Below, one piece after another: positions 15,001 to 25,600 of a stretch of DNA of 64,000 nt. The stretch's first letter is position 1. Every line of letters starts with the position of its first letter. Below the pieces are notes generated by a model that searched no databases, was not told the DNA's origin, and saw nothing but the letters and a program-made list of their open reading frames with translations. The translations under genes and the position numbers were made by a program. The stretch is from Pachypanchax playfairii (taxonomy: Eukaryota; Chordata; Actinopteri; Cyprinodontiformes; Aplocheilidae): assembly GCA_006937955.1 (NCBI GenBank), contig SSNP01000029.1, positions 4,644,336-4,708,335 of the forward strand. Direction: 5' to 3'.

Positions 15001-18000
15001 TTCATGTCATCCTATTTAGTATAAATTACAACATTTTATATATTTAACACTCACATACAGTGGCAGCAGAAAGATAATTAAATGAAACAGACCATAATAA
15101 CTATAAACATGGTGAATTAAAGTTCAGCCACACACTTGTAGGCTTAGAAGAATCCACTGATGACCTTCTGCACACCAGATTTATTCTGTTTAAACATGAA
15201 ACTAAAGGTGATTTATAAACTCTTCCAGATAAAAGGTTCGTGGTCTTCTAAAAGAGGGAAGGACAACTACAATCCCTACAGCTATGGCAATATATTCACC
15301 AACTGCTGTGCAGCACTTTGTGGACCCCTGCCACCGAGGTATGATGTGTTTTGGGTTTTTATCTGGTTCTTTACACATTCTTTGGTGCCCAGCTGATGCA
15401 GCATATAGAACATTTACAATGATTTGAAAAATAATAATAAATCAGCTTTAATAAATCGTGGAAAACAGTTACTCAAGATGAAAAATTACTAATTAGTTTG
15501 CTCATAACTTTCCATCTTCATCGAAATAGTTCACTTCTTTTTTTCTCCTAGTTGTAATTTTTCCATTTTCTCCAAAGGCCAAAATAGAACAATTAGCTAA
15601 GACTCTGTTTGATGTGTGGAACTTCTTTGAAATGAGCCTGCCTGCAGCCCTTTTCTAAACATAGCTGAAACACAGCAAGAGCGTAAAGAATTTTAGGCTT
15701 ATTTCAACCGAATCGAAGATCAAAGCTGGTTAGATTTATTAGATTTCATCCTTTTTTCTGCTCGTCTGCAGGCCAGCGGTCACAGTTACGTTCTATAGAC
15801 TGTAAATATTTCTGAATCCCTCCCAAGTTGCAGCATTTTGCCCAACAATTCTCACTGTGAAACTGTAGTGCTTGATGTTTGACAAATACCTGCTTGCAAC
15901 CTAATTTTATCTTTTCTGGCCAAAACTGAAACTGATGCTGCAAAGTTGTCAAAAATAGATTAACTTTAAGACCTTTTACCTGTAATATACAGCACCAGTA
16001 GCTTCTCCATAGATGCCCACACATTATACAAAGTGTAAGAAAAGCTATGATGAAGGCCTTTAGCAACTTTATTATTAATCTGTTTGGCTCTTCAACTTTC
16101 TGACCATCACAAGTCATGAATCTCTGGTAATGATTTCAGTGGGAGGTGAGGAGAGTCCTCGGTGCACAGGTGGCTGCCATCTGGCCATGTGTGTTTGTGT
16201 TTGCGGCCGCAGGCATCACACAGCTGGATCCAGCAATAATAGAGGAATGCTTTGCCTCACCAACAGGCCAAACAAGCACCACTCCCTTAGACATTCATAA
16301 CAACACAGACCAAACCTGCTAATATTCATTCATCAGCCCCGTGTTTGAATGGTTTTCCTCCTACTGGTCGTTATCAGACATGCAGCCTTTTACAGTTTAT
16401 CTTGGTGATTCTAAGAAAACATTTGTGCCTGATACCAGCTCAGTCCCGTAGGAGCTGTGTTTCTGTTAAATGATTACCCCGTTTATACAGTTTAACACTT
16501 CAGCTGACTCTGTTCATGTGTGGTAGATACGACTCTGTATCTGATCAGCCTCTGTCTGGCTGATAAATGGTCTCCGTGGCTGTATGTAGCCCATTAGCCC
16601 TCACATGGGCATATGCATACCAGAGTTCAGCAGGTTGTTGTCTAAGCAGCTGCGTCAGGACTCTGCAGCATTAACGATGGGACAGAAACAATGATTCACT
16701 CTGCTGCTCCACTGCAGAACCAGTGATTTATGAGCAAGTTTGGATTTTATGGGTTTGTGTGAGTGGAAATATGAGGGTCTGCACTCGCTTTATCTCCCTC
16801 ATGGTCGAGACTTGAAAAATTGGTTTGTACACTGTTTTATGCATCCAAGTACTTACAGTGTGGTCACACAAAAGGTCCTTTCAGCTGTGATAATTCTGTC
16901 TGCTGTTAGAAAGACATGTTAGTTTATTATTGAAATCTAAAGTTTGGAATCTGCTTCCTTTATTTGACTTTGTCGTAGTTTGTCTCGTGTTCTAATGTTA
17001 AACCGAAATTACAGGTGTTATTTGTTTGTTTTTTTAAGTCTCATTGACAGACGGGGTTTTATTGAGTCAGACGCGCCGCAGCTGGCACCGCCCACCAACG
17101 GCATCACTATGTATGGGGCCACTCAATCCCAGCAAAGCCACATGGTAAGACCTTGACCTGAGCCTCCAGATCAGTTTCTGGTGTAGATGTTCATACATCT
17201 TTGTTTTACAGAGCTGAAGTAATTTTTTTTGCTCGTGTTTAAGACGCTGTTCTTTTCTTCATTTTTCTCAGATACGTCGTCCTTCTTAACCACAACCTCT
17301 GCATATCAGTGTTGCTGTCAATCTGGGAAAATAAACCCAGTTGGTGTTTCTTGATGAATTCTAAAAAGATTAAATTGTTCTGAGTCGCAATGAACAAGTC
17401 AGCAGTGATTTCTGCTGTACACAAGACATTCAGTCTGTAAATTAGGTCAACAAACGCAGCGCAGGATCTGAGTTGTGAAAGTCGTGTTTAATGAATTTAA
17501 ACATTAGAACTTTCACCTACGTTAACACTTAAAATGAACAACCATCTGTTTGCTTTTTGTCCTATTGTACCAGCTGCAGATCTGCACACGTGTGCTTTAT
17601 CTGTTCGATAGATTTACTGACATGCTGCACTAGAAATGAAGCAGGATGTTTCATTATTCCTGATCATCCTCCCACTTTGACTGAGAGAGAAATCAGCAGG
17701 TGAATTTCAATCACATCGTTTTAATCATCTGATAATTGTAGAAATGTGAATGTAGGTTTCTGTTCATCTGAAAGATGAGACTTTGTTTTAATTCCATCAC
17801 ATCCCAGTATTTATCTTTAAACCTCACTGGACATCTTTCACTCAGCGTGATCATTCAGATGATTGCCCACTTCAGATATACAACAATGAGACATGCTGTA
17901 AACAAAGCACAGCGACGTTATCTTGTGTTGTTGTGCATGAGGCCTGCCATTTTTAGCGCAGTGTTGGCAGACGCGCTGAGATGTTTCCATTTGTCGTTAA

Positions 18001-19684
18001 GCGATGACAGCTCTGCTTCCTTCTGATGTTTTGTCTGTGATGCAGCTTAAAAACCCACTGCTCACAATGTAGAAGCCTTGTGAGCCGTTTCCATGGTAAC
18101 AGTGTGCGATATAGTCATGTTACACCTTGATAACAAACCCTGCCTCGTTTGAGGGGGGTGTCTTTGTGTGACATTACAAACATGACCTCTAATGACACTG
18201 ATGGACAGCAAGCTTGATTAACTAAATATTTTATTTTACACACAATTAGCGTTCAGCTGTGTAAATATTTATGCATCAGTCCCTCATTTCATTCCTCAAA
18301 CCGCGAGGGGAATGTGGTCGACCATCACCACACAGGATAGGATGAAACATGACAACCCTCAGCTTCAACACACATTTACTCCTTATAACTGCAGGACTGT
18401 TGGATTCAGCTTCCTTCTTGCTCTTATTTTATCAGACTGAAATAAAACGATCGGAGTCCGTTATCCAAATCAGGAAATCAGTCAGTCTGGGGTTTGTTGT
18501 CAGGCTCAACACCGACTGCTGAGGTTTGTTTTACATGTTGTAAATACGGTGAAAGTGCAACCAGCTGATAAGGTTTATAACTTACAGCATCTCCTGTGCT
18601 GCCAGAATTAGTTCAGCTTGTGTTTAAACCACATCTTTAATCTCTTTCTTCCAGGTGAGTGACATTGAGACAGAAAGGTGAGGGAACCAGATCAAATCTT
18701 TGTCTTTTGTCAGAAAACAAGGATTGTCCTACTTCTTGATATGGCTGTTTAACGTCTGGCACTTTTATACAGTTTTCATCTTTAACGGGTCTTTGAAACA
18801 TCATTTCTCTCTCGGGAGTTCTGATAATCTGTCTGTAAATAATGTGTTACGGTGACTCATCGTGGTCTGTTACCCTGCTCCAGTTTTACACATGTGATTT
18901 CCATTCCAAAGCCGTGTGATGGAGATCAATAGGCCATGAAGCAGGGACTTGATAGCTTTGTGTTTTCAGCTCTGTACTGCGGCGGATACACAGGCTGGTG
19001 TGGGTTCTTTTTTGTGTGTCTGCGTTCTAACAAGGATACTAACATCTCCTCTTTTTCTCCCTCTTATCCAATCACCTGCCCCTCTTCTTATCTTACCTCT
19101 AATTTTCAATGCTGCTTCTCTTTAATTTCCTTCCATTTCTGGCACCTTCTCTTTTTGCTTTTCACACCTGCTCCCATGCTGTCTTCCTTCTATATCCTGG
19201 TATTTTCTCTCAGTGTGACCAAGACCAGTGCATTCAGAGCACCAAATTCGTTTTGCAGGCCGCCGCCACCCCCCTCCTCCAGCAGCAAAGCAGCGAGCCC
19301 GTCATCCTAACAGCCTCCCCAGAAAATGGAACATCCCTACCCGGCCGAGCCTCGCTCACCCTGGCTGGCCCCTGCACCTCGCTCCCCCTTGGCCAGCCCA
19401 CTCCTACGTTGTCCACCCCCAGCCTCAGCTGTCACGAGGCCACAGACATGCTGCCAAACCACGGACACAGCCACGCACTCAATCACAGCCACCCCCTCCA
19501 GGAGCAGGTGGCTCACCACCACTATCTCACCCCAGAGGAAGTACCCTCACCACCGGGAATGCTTCCCTGCAGCAGCCCTCTTGGCCACAGCCACCCCATG
19601 CAGACTAGCTTCTACAACCCAGCCAGCCAGGACTCACTACATGAAGACTCTGTCAGAGGACTGGTGAAGCTCAGCTCTGTCTGA
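1..19684 (+). CDS. zdhhc14: ZDHHC14-type palmitoyltransferase, 3' part (8 coding exons, 5' end outside window)
   Basis: Membrane protein S-acyltransferase that transfers palmitate from acyl-CoA to cysteines of target proteins, usually at Golgi or endosomal membranes. Coding exons: 1-75 (partial), 9543-9695, 12384-12521, 12950-12998, 14329-14431, 15229-15338, 17039-17144, 19214-19684. Phases join without a break. The first exon gives SFSDPGVLPRATPDEAADLE, typical of the ZDHHC9/14/18 subgroup. The next begins the Cys-rich domain (YCFTCKLFRPPRASHCSLCD) and the third carries the catalytic DHHCPWVGNC followed by a hydrophobic membrane segment (FYMFILSLSFLTIFIFAFVI). A further membrane segment (VVVCFFSVWSIVGLSGF) and the NPYSYGN / TNCC block follow. 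The C-terminal exon ends in SQDSLHEDSVRGLVKLSSV, which I recall as the ZDHHC14 ending. Odd points: one intron is of AT-AC type, and the C-terminal tail is His-rich. The gene faces lgals8 tail to tail. ZDHHC14 is preferred to ZDHHC9/18 because of the C-terminus. Confidence 0.95.
3082..3789. mobile_element. Non-autonomous DNA transposon with 16-bp perfect TIRs
   Basis: The ends are exact inverted repeats: TAGCTACGTTTACATG at 3082-3097 and its reverse complement at 3774-3789. The element is 708 bp and lies in the first zdhhc14 intron. If the outer TA is read as the target site, the duplication would be TA; no longer duplication is visible. Inside, an ATG near 3356 opens with residues MAGGKQKWS. 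This faintly resembles the start of Myb-like proteins of Harbinger-type elements, but the frame is short and broken, so superfamily assignment is a guess. Confidence 0.75.
3850..4110 (+). repeat. tRNA-like SINE/interspersed teleost repeat
   Basis: The stretch contains a box B-like GGGTTTAAATCTCAGCTGGG preceded by AGCACAATTGCCTTGCAGCC. It is followed by the TTTTCCCACAGACCAAACAC segment that I recall from a very common fish repeat family with a tRNA-like head. It is degenerate and its ends are not sharp. Confidence 0.55.
5583..6275. mobile_element. TIR element with 48-bp terminal inverted repeats and internal inverted copies
   Basis: Positions 5583-5630 and 6228-6275 are inverted repeats of about 48 bp with one mismatch, starting ACCCCTTCTTTCCACCGG. 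A second inverted pair built on the CTTTCCACCG motif sits inside at about 5660-5700 and 6150-6190. The 693-bp element has no transposase-like frame. I do not see a convincing target-site duplication, so the superfamily is open (hAT-like is one possibility). Confidence 0.7.
8176..8226. repeat. Perfect 16-bp inverted repeat (hairpin)
   Basis: GTTTAGGTAAATATGA at 8176-8191 is exactly complementary to TCATATTTACCTAAAC at 8211-8226, with a 19-nt loop. It lies inside the zdhhc14 intron. It may be a tiny palindromic transposon remnant or a transcribed hairpin. Confidence 0.6.
9696..12383 (+). other. zdhhc14 intron, no other feature recognised
   Basis: A GT-AG intron between the Cys-rich-domain exon (donor TAG|GTGAGT) and the DHHC exon (acceptor CCTTGCAG). 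It is AT-rich. The short ORFs inside have no family resemblance and I see no clear repeat. Confidence 0.7.
12999..14328 (+). other. Probable U12-type AT-AC intron in zdhhc14
   Basis: The 5' splice site reads AG|ATATCCTTT, the full U12 AT-AC donor consensus. The 3' end reads TTTCTTTAACC, a good U12 branch site, followed by TTTTTGTATCAC|TGTG, so the intron ends in AC. The distance from branch A to the acceptor is about 14 nt, in the U12 range. Joining here gives DSPASVLEVVVCFFS in frame, matching the family, whereas no GT-AG pair nearby restores the frame. Confidence 0.9.
14432..15228 (+). other. zdhhc14 intron
   Basis: Donor GAT|GTGAGT and acceptor TCTTCCAG|ATAAAAGG (phase 0). AT-rich, with no repeat or second gene recognised. 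Confidence 0.7.
15339..17038 (+). other. zdhhc14 intron
   Basis: Donor CCGAG|GTATGA and acceptor TTTTTTTAAG|TCTCATTG. The interior (15746-16117 on -) has a 123-codon open frame with no recognisable family, which I take as chance. Nothing else is visible. Confidence 0.6.
17145..19213 (+). other. zdhhc14 last intron with a possible 23-nt microexon
   Basis: Donor ATG|GTAAGA and acceptor TTTTCTCTCAG|TGTGACC (phase 0). At 18655-18677 a 23-nt segment is framed by a strong acceptor (TCTCTTTCTTCCAG) and a donor (AAAG|GTGAGG). Using it would shift the frame of the last exon. The rest shows no gene. Confidence 0.45.
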
Positions 19685-20180
19685 CAGTGGAACATACACA
19701 CTTTCCTCCCTCAGCTGACTCCCTTTTGAAATCCAGCTGCAGAACTGGAGTAGAAATGAACTGAAATCAAGTAAAACAAGATGTTCTCAGCCATTGTGTT
19801 GCCAAACGTTTCAGCTGGAATGTGAGATACTTCCTGTTGTACGTGTCACAACTCAGATCAGTTTTTAACTTCAAGGGAGGATTAAACCATTTTTCTCTGG
19901 GAAATCGCAAAGCGTTTGCTTTTCAAAGAGAAATCCATGTCTGTAAGCCATTTTGAACCAAAAAACAAACTGTTTTGACACTTCAGGTCAGAAGGCTGCA
20001 TCTCCACCAACAAATAACAGGTCTTTTTGTACAACAGATTTAAACCTACTCATCTGTTGCTGACTGGACTGTATCACCTGCCTTTTTTTTCTTGGACATT
20101 CTCAACATTGAAATGGTTCATGTGACACATCATTCTGCTTTTTCTATGTAAAGAAAATAAAGACTGTTGTACTGTACTTG
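19685..20180 (+). other. zdhhc14 3' UTR with poly(A) signal
   Basis: The stop codon at 19682-19684 is followed by about 480 nt of untranslated sequence. A canonical AATAAA at 20156-20161 is followed by a GT/T-rich stretch (TGTTGTACTGTACTTGGG), so the transcript probably ends near 20180. Confidence 0.75.
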
Positions 20181-20580
20181 GGTTATTACAACTGCTACAA
20201 AATATATTTCCTGTAGATATTAATAAAACAAGTTTTTATCACATTCTGATGTTTATAATCAATGTGTGTTAATTCTGATTTTAAGTCAGATTGGAAACAA
20301 GCTTGTCTGATATTAATTTATTGGTGTCCTGTAAAGGCCTGAAGCTTTAAACAGGAAAAACTTGAGGTGCTTCAGATTGGAAAAGAAAATCCTGGTTATT
20401 TAAAATGTAATTATCTACCACCACCTTATGGTTGAGCAGGTGTACTGCAGCTAAAAGAGACAACCGCAGTCTTTAAAAAGCACCGAGTCGGACTGTCTTA
20501 GTTTTTAACGACATTAAATCTAAAGTGATTTTAGAGGGTGAAAGTAATTCTGATGCTAAAATGTAGCAGCAACATGTATT

Positions 20581-20765
20581 AAATGATACTTTATTAATCC
20601 CTTTTGGGGGGAATATTTCTGCATTTGTCCCATCCGAGGAGCAGCGGGCACCTGGGGGCAGTTTCAGGGTTCAGTATTCTGCCTGAGGATAGTTTGATAT
20701 GTAGCCTGAGACCCGGGATCGAACCCTGACCTCCTGATCAGATTATCTCCTTCCCTGTTAGCCTA
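20581..20765. repeat. Interspersed repeat with tRNA-like segment
   Basis: It starts ACTTTATTAATCCCTTTTGG, a motif I recall from many fish interspersed repeats. It then has CCTGGGGGCAGTTTCAGGG and a tRNA-like GGGATCGAACCCTGACCTCC. It sits in the 1.3-kb gap between the 3' ends of zdhhc14 and lgals8; the rest of that gap (20181-21511) holds nothing I recognise. A TTTATT at 20820-20825 could be the minus-strand poly(A) signal of lgals8. Confidence 0.5.
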
Positions 20766-21511
20766 CAGCTTGTATTAAAAGTAAATTGTCTGTGTATACA
20801 AACATTAATCAGGAATACATTTATTTATATTAAATATTGTATGATTAAATAAGGAACATGTTTCAAAAAATTTTCACAACAGAACACAAATCAAAAACTT
20901 TCACATTTCCCCACTTTTGCATGTTATTATTACTCTGGAAAAGCAAACAAACTTGCAAAATACACCTTGTTAAATTTTGGAAATATTTACCCTGGACTAC
21001 ATATAATGTGCTTGATTTTGGTTTTGCACCATTACATGAAAAATTTGAGATTTGAGATTTTAAAGAAATATCAAACTGATGAAGTGATGGGCACGTAAAA
21101 AAATATTTTAGGGGAAAATGTTAGTATTTTGTACATTCGTGCATATTTATGGTACAAAATGAGATTTAATTCTTTCAGCTGTACGGTAAATTCATACTGC
21201 ACATTCCTTCAAATGAGAAGGCCCATCAGCTTCATTCAGTGTCTGAGTTTACAGTCCTTCATGTCCCGCTTTACTTTACAGATGCAGAGATTCATCAAAA
21301 GCTGTATAAACAAACCGGAGACACCGAACTTGTAGCTGTAAACAGTCATGAAGGCTCACAGTCTGTTTTCTGTCATGCATCAGTGACTGTGCTAAGCTGA
21401 CCTAAAATGCAGACCTGAAGTACGCAGACTTTCATGTCCAGGAACCGTCTCTAGTTAAGCTAACTTAGCACTGCCAACCGGAGCGTGATGGTTTTCCCTT
21501 TAGGCTCAGAG

Positions 21512-23415
21512 TCACCACAGTTTAACATCAATGAGCTCCAGGTCTCCCATAATCTCCAGCTGATCGATGCTGCTCAGGTCCTGCGCCCGATGTCTGAACT
21601 CAAACAAGTGCGATCCGTTCACAGCCAGCTTGAACTGATGGGGCTGACAGAGGAGGAGAATCTGAGGGAAATAAAAACCCTGAACACACCCAGAATACAC
21701 AGACACAATCAATTCCATCATCAAAGATCCTGGTTGGTCCTACCTCGAAGTATTCTCCTGGTGAGAAGGGAAAGAAGGGCAGCTCCCGCTCCTCCTGACC
21801 CCAGGATTCATCCAGGTACGAGTTCCTGACGAACAGGCCAGACTTCAGTCGGGGGTTCAGATGGAGAGCGATGTTCTGTGTTTTACTGTTGCAGAGGTTC
21901 ACAGTAAAACTGAAACAAACAAATACAGTAAATAATCTGTTTCTGTCACTCACCTCTGTACTAATAAAGTTATTTATTTACCTGTGAGGGTACAAGCTGA
22001 CTTGTCCTTTTATGGTGATGTGCTGTCCTGGACTCAGGCCTTTCAGTATACTCCCTTTATATGGAAGATTCTAGAACGACAGCGTTACACTCTTGTGTTA
22101 TTTATGAGCTGAACCATCCTGTGAGTCATGCAGATAGAGCGCTGCTTTGGGTTTCTCAATGTCTCCATTATGAGACAAGTTGTAGCATGTTTACAGTTCA
22201 TTAATCTGTATAATCCAGGTTTTACCACAAGTTACCAGGAACATCTGAGCAAAGTTATTTTATAAATGATACAATATGGAAGAAACTCACCAAGTCACCT
22301 GATTCTGAAAATATTGCCTGAGAAAGAAGAGTTTTAGAAATTAAACCATTAGTGATTGTTTTTTCTTTTTAAATAAATAAAATAAGTCAAAATGGACACA
22401 TAAGAATTTACTCACAGAGTTTGGGATGTAGCCAACAGCGTGGACCCTCACGTCCCCAGAAATGGAAAATGTGTCCACCCTGTTTAGAGGAATTCTGTGT
22501 TTGTATTCCAGCAGGTGAGTTCCATTTACTGCCACCTGTAGGTGAAGACAGTCTCGTTAGTAGTAACTACCGGTAATTCAATCTCTATGCTGATGTTGGC
22601 CTCCCTCACCTTAAAGCAGTCTTTGTGCACCAGGATGATGGTCTCAAAGGGGGCACCTCGTTTGTAGGGCAGCTGGTGGAGTGTCTCCTCTTTACCCCAG
22701 CTCTCCTGCTGCAGGGAGTTACACAGCACACAGGGGGGGTCATCGAAACGAGGGCTGAAGTGGAGGGCGATGTCAGAGTGAGGTTTGGTGCTGCAGCCAC
22801 TCGACAGGTCCACCTGAAACCTGCAGGGAGGATAAACGTGCAGAACAGATTAGAACCAGAAATAGTCTTTGTGTTATGTTGCATACAGGTTACAAGAATC
22901 TAAATTTCATACTGAAAAACATAAAAAGCTGCTGAAGAGGTGAATGCAGAATGATGCTGCTGGGCCTCCCTGATGGTGGACTAACCTGACAGCTTACTGA
23001 GAAGCTTCCAGTCACCTGAATCAGGTGTGTCCAATAAGAACACTGCTATAGCTCCAATCTATATCTCACCTGTCAGCATCTGGGGGCACAGTGCCTTGGA
23101 TGATGATGATCTCCCCTGGGGGCAGGCCTCCGGGTATGGGTCCTGTGTATGGGATCACCTGAAAAGGGGCAGGGGCGTAAAAAGCACCATTCCTTTATAA
23201 AACGGCATGAAATGCACTGAGCTGAATGTTTTAGGGTTAAATACTCCTCTGTAGACTCGGAAAGGTTTAACTCAAATTGCACACAGACTATAAATACCTG
23301 CAGACAACACTGCGACCGTGCGTTCGGTTTTAGCTGAGACGTCAGGGTTTATGGAGCAGCATAAATCTGTTCTTACCGGATTCAGGACGGTGTGTTTCGC
23401 GTTGGCTACAGACAT
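21512..23415 (-). CDS. lgals8: Tandem-repeat galectin, galectin-8 type
   Basis: A beta-galactoside-binding lectin with two carbohydrate-recognition domains. Galectin-8 acts outside cells in adhesion and in the cytosol as a sensor of damaged endosomes and lysosomes. Exons on -: 23415-23377, 23158-23070, 22820-22610, 22535-22416, 22317-22291, 22070-21982, 21909-21744, 21661-21512, giving 296 residues with all phases consistent. The N-terminal CRD (about 14-153) has LHFSPRF, SWGKEE and VAVNGTHLLEYKHRI. The C-terminal CRD (about 163-296) has LHLNPRL, SWGQEER, LAVNGSHLFEFRHR and ends in DLELIDVKLW, as in galectin-8. The linker is very short and rests on a 27-nt exon. Oddity: the N-CRD has HFSPR where HFNPR is canonical. 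There is no signal peptide, as usual for galectins. The start ATG at 23415 is the first in frame and gives the short leader usual for the family. Galectin-9 is the main alternative. Confidence 0.9.
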
Positions 23416-23849
23416 TTTATCAGACTGCGACATGCAGCTGAAACCCAACAGCTATCCGGTGGTTTCTGCGACAAACAGGGTCAGTTTTCCGCTCAGCTGC
23501 GCGACAACTCAATGGCATCTCTCCATCAGCCCCTCGACAAGGTGCGCGTGCGCAGATCATGCCACGTGATTTCAAGTTCACACGTCAACACAACGGGTGC
23601 GTATCAGCCCGTGAATGTTTCTTTTTATTTTGATCTCTCTACCTATTAAACAAACAATAAAACAAAAACAACAAAAAACTAAAAAAAAGACACGTTTACT
23701 TCATGTCGCCTTCGTTATTACTAAGCTGTCGTTAATTCAAATGTTGTTTTGTTGTTTTTCTAGTTTGAAGTTCCCTTTTTTGAGGTTCCTTGAATGCAGC
23801 ACTAACACAAACAGGCTCAGAAATACTGGTAGGTTCACATATCAGCGCC
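23416..23849. promoter_or_regulatory. Head-to-head promoter region between lgals8 and IFI27-like gene A
   Basis: Only 434 bp separate the start codon of lgals8 (-) from that of IFI27-like gene A (+). The segment holds a near-palindromic TGCGCGTGCGCA (23543-23554), one base off an NRF1 site. It also holds a CACGTG E-box (23563-23568) whose minus-strand context is TCACGTG, the core of TFEB/USF-type sites. No strong TATA box is visible. Confidence 0.5.
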
Positions 23850-25519
23850 ATGGGTCCTGGTGAGTATATTTCAATATTTAAACCATGTTTAAATAAGAAA
23901 ATTAAAGAAAAAACAGCTTATTTAGCCTGTTGAGACTTTGTACATTAATTTCAATGTGTCCTTCTTTTTAAATATTCGAAATAAAGTCCTCAATCAATGT
24001 TTTGCACAAAGTAGGTGTAAAACTAAAAGATAGAGAAATTCATTACAACATGTAAATATTGCTGGTTCTTGTATTTTTAGTGTTACTTTGATTTATTCTC
24101 TGCGCAGCTTCACTCAAGACAAATTATTTGTATTGTGCAGATAATACTTGACAATATTCAGATTCAGATGTCTGTAGATCAACACAAATATATGAAAACT
24201 CAAACATCCAGATAAACAAAAAGGAAATATTTGAATATATGTATACATATATAAAATAATATCATTAAAAGGTTAAGACAAAAGTTGATCTGACAACTTG
24301 ACAAACCTGTTTTTCTTTTGTTCAGAGAAAGCTCTTGCCATTGTAGGAGGAGCGGGTAAGATTTATTTTTATCTTTACCCAACACATCTTTTTTACTTAG
24401 TTCACATATCTGATTCATCTTGATATAGATTTCTAAATTGAGGAATACTGACGGGTATTTTTGTTTATGTGTGTTCATTTTAAAATATAACTTTTGCAAA
24501 GAGTTTTTCAGCCTAAGTGGGAAAAACCAGAATGTGTCTTGCAAAAGATTCAAATTTGAAAACATTCTGTGGATTAACACACAGAAGCTCACCTGTTAAT
24601 CTAACACCTGAGTTTAGGTTTGGTTTTCATTTAACATTCAGGGATTCTCTCTTCCATCAGCTGCAGGAGGAGTTGGAGCCGTGCTAGCGGCCCCTGCAGT
24701 GCTCGGGGCCGTAGGTTTCACCTCAGATGGAATAGCAGCTGGATCCTATGCTGCAGGAATGATGTCTGCTACAGCTGTTGCTAATAGGGGACGAGTACCA
24801 CCAGGAAGTGTAGTTTCTGGTTTGCAGTCGGCAGGTGCTTCATTTAATTTATCACCAGTTTTACCTGTTTGTTAATCCAAGTTAACCAACCCTAACTATG
24901 GATTATGTGTATCAGCTTGGTTTAGATCAACACAAAGACACGATTGTAGGCTATATTTGAATTTGTTTGTTAGTTTAGCATTTACTTTATGTCACTTTGT
25001 TAATTTCTTTATTTACAATATTTGTTTGTATTTAGAATGTGTGATTTGGATCATTGCAGTTATGTGTGGGAAGAGATGTGACTGCAACAAGTTGGAAACC
25101 AATTACTTATTATGGATTCATTATGTGTGTTTTCATAGTGAAGGAGAGAGTGTTTAGTGTTGTTACCATCATCAGGTTGCCTTTAACTTGAGCTTTGAAT
25201 TTGGCAAAGCTGGAAAAACTCCAATTATGTTGAATTTGCTTCATATTTCAGCTCTTTGAGCTGCTCTGCTGAACATCCGACCTGTTGATGATGTGCTTTC
25301 CCTGCAGGTGCTGCTGGTCTGTCTCGGCGTGCCAATGCTACTGTGGCCAGCGTTGGAGGACTGATTGGAGCTGGTCTTATATTGATGGAAATTATGTTCC
25401 AGGAACAACAAGAAAGAGAAAGAGAAAGAAGAAGAAGGAAGAAGAAACAAATAATCTTGGGGATAGTCACACTGATAATATTCCCACAACTCTTATGGTT
25501 TCTGTATTCCACGGTTTAA
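23850..25519 (+). CDS. IFI27/ISG12-like protein A (with extra hydrophobic C-terminal tail)
   Basis: Member of the interferon-alpha-inducible 27 family: small glycine/alanine-rich hydrophobic proteins, reported in vertebrates at mitochondrial or nuclear-envelope membranes and linked to apoptosis and antiviral response. Exons 23850-23859, 24326-24355, 24661-24834, 25308-25519 (141 residues), all introns phase 1. The start is MGPE, then KALAIVGGAG and the family core GVGAVLAAPAVLGAVGFTS and IAAGSYAAGMMSA. The last exon begins GAAGLSRRANATVASVGG like its relatives. It then runs into an Arg/Lys/Glu-rich stretch (ERERERRRRKKK) and a final hydrophobic segment (IILGIVTLIIFPQLLWF) not present in the other copies. 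The core differs from copies C and G at several usually conserved positions (for example TSDG, NRGR). Expression and function are inferred only from the family. Confidence 0.8.
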
Positions 25520-25600
25520 TTTTCATTGTTCAGTTTGAGCAAAACTATTAAACTTTGATTTAATTGGTTCTATAATGCAACAGTTAAATAATGAGTTAAT

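Noticed and set aside
15746..16117. 123-codon ORF on - in a zdhhc14 intron
   Set aside because: No family resemblance and no splice or promoter support.
19228..19667. Overlapping open frames in the last zdhhc14 exon (both strands)
   Set aside because: They are shadows of the GC-rich coding exon in other frames; only the frame ending KLSSV is conserved.
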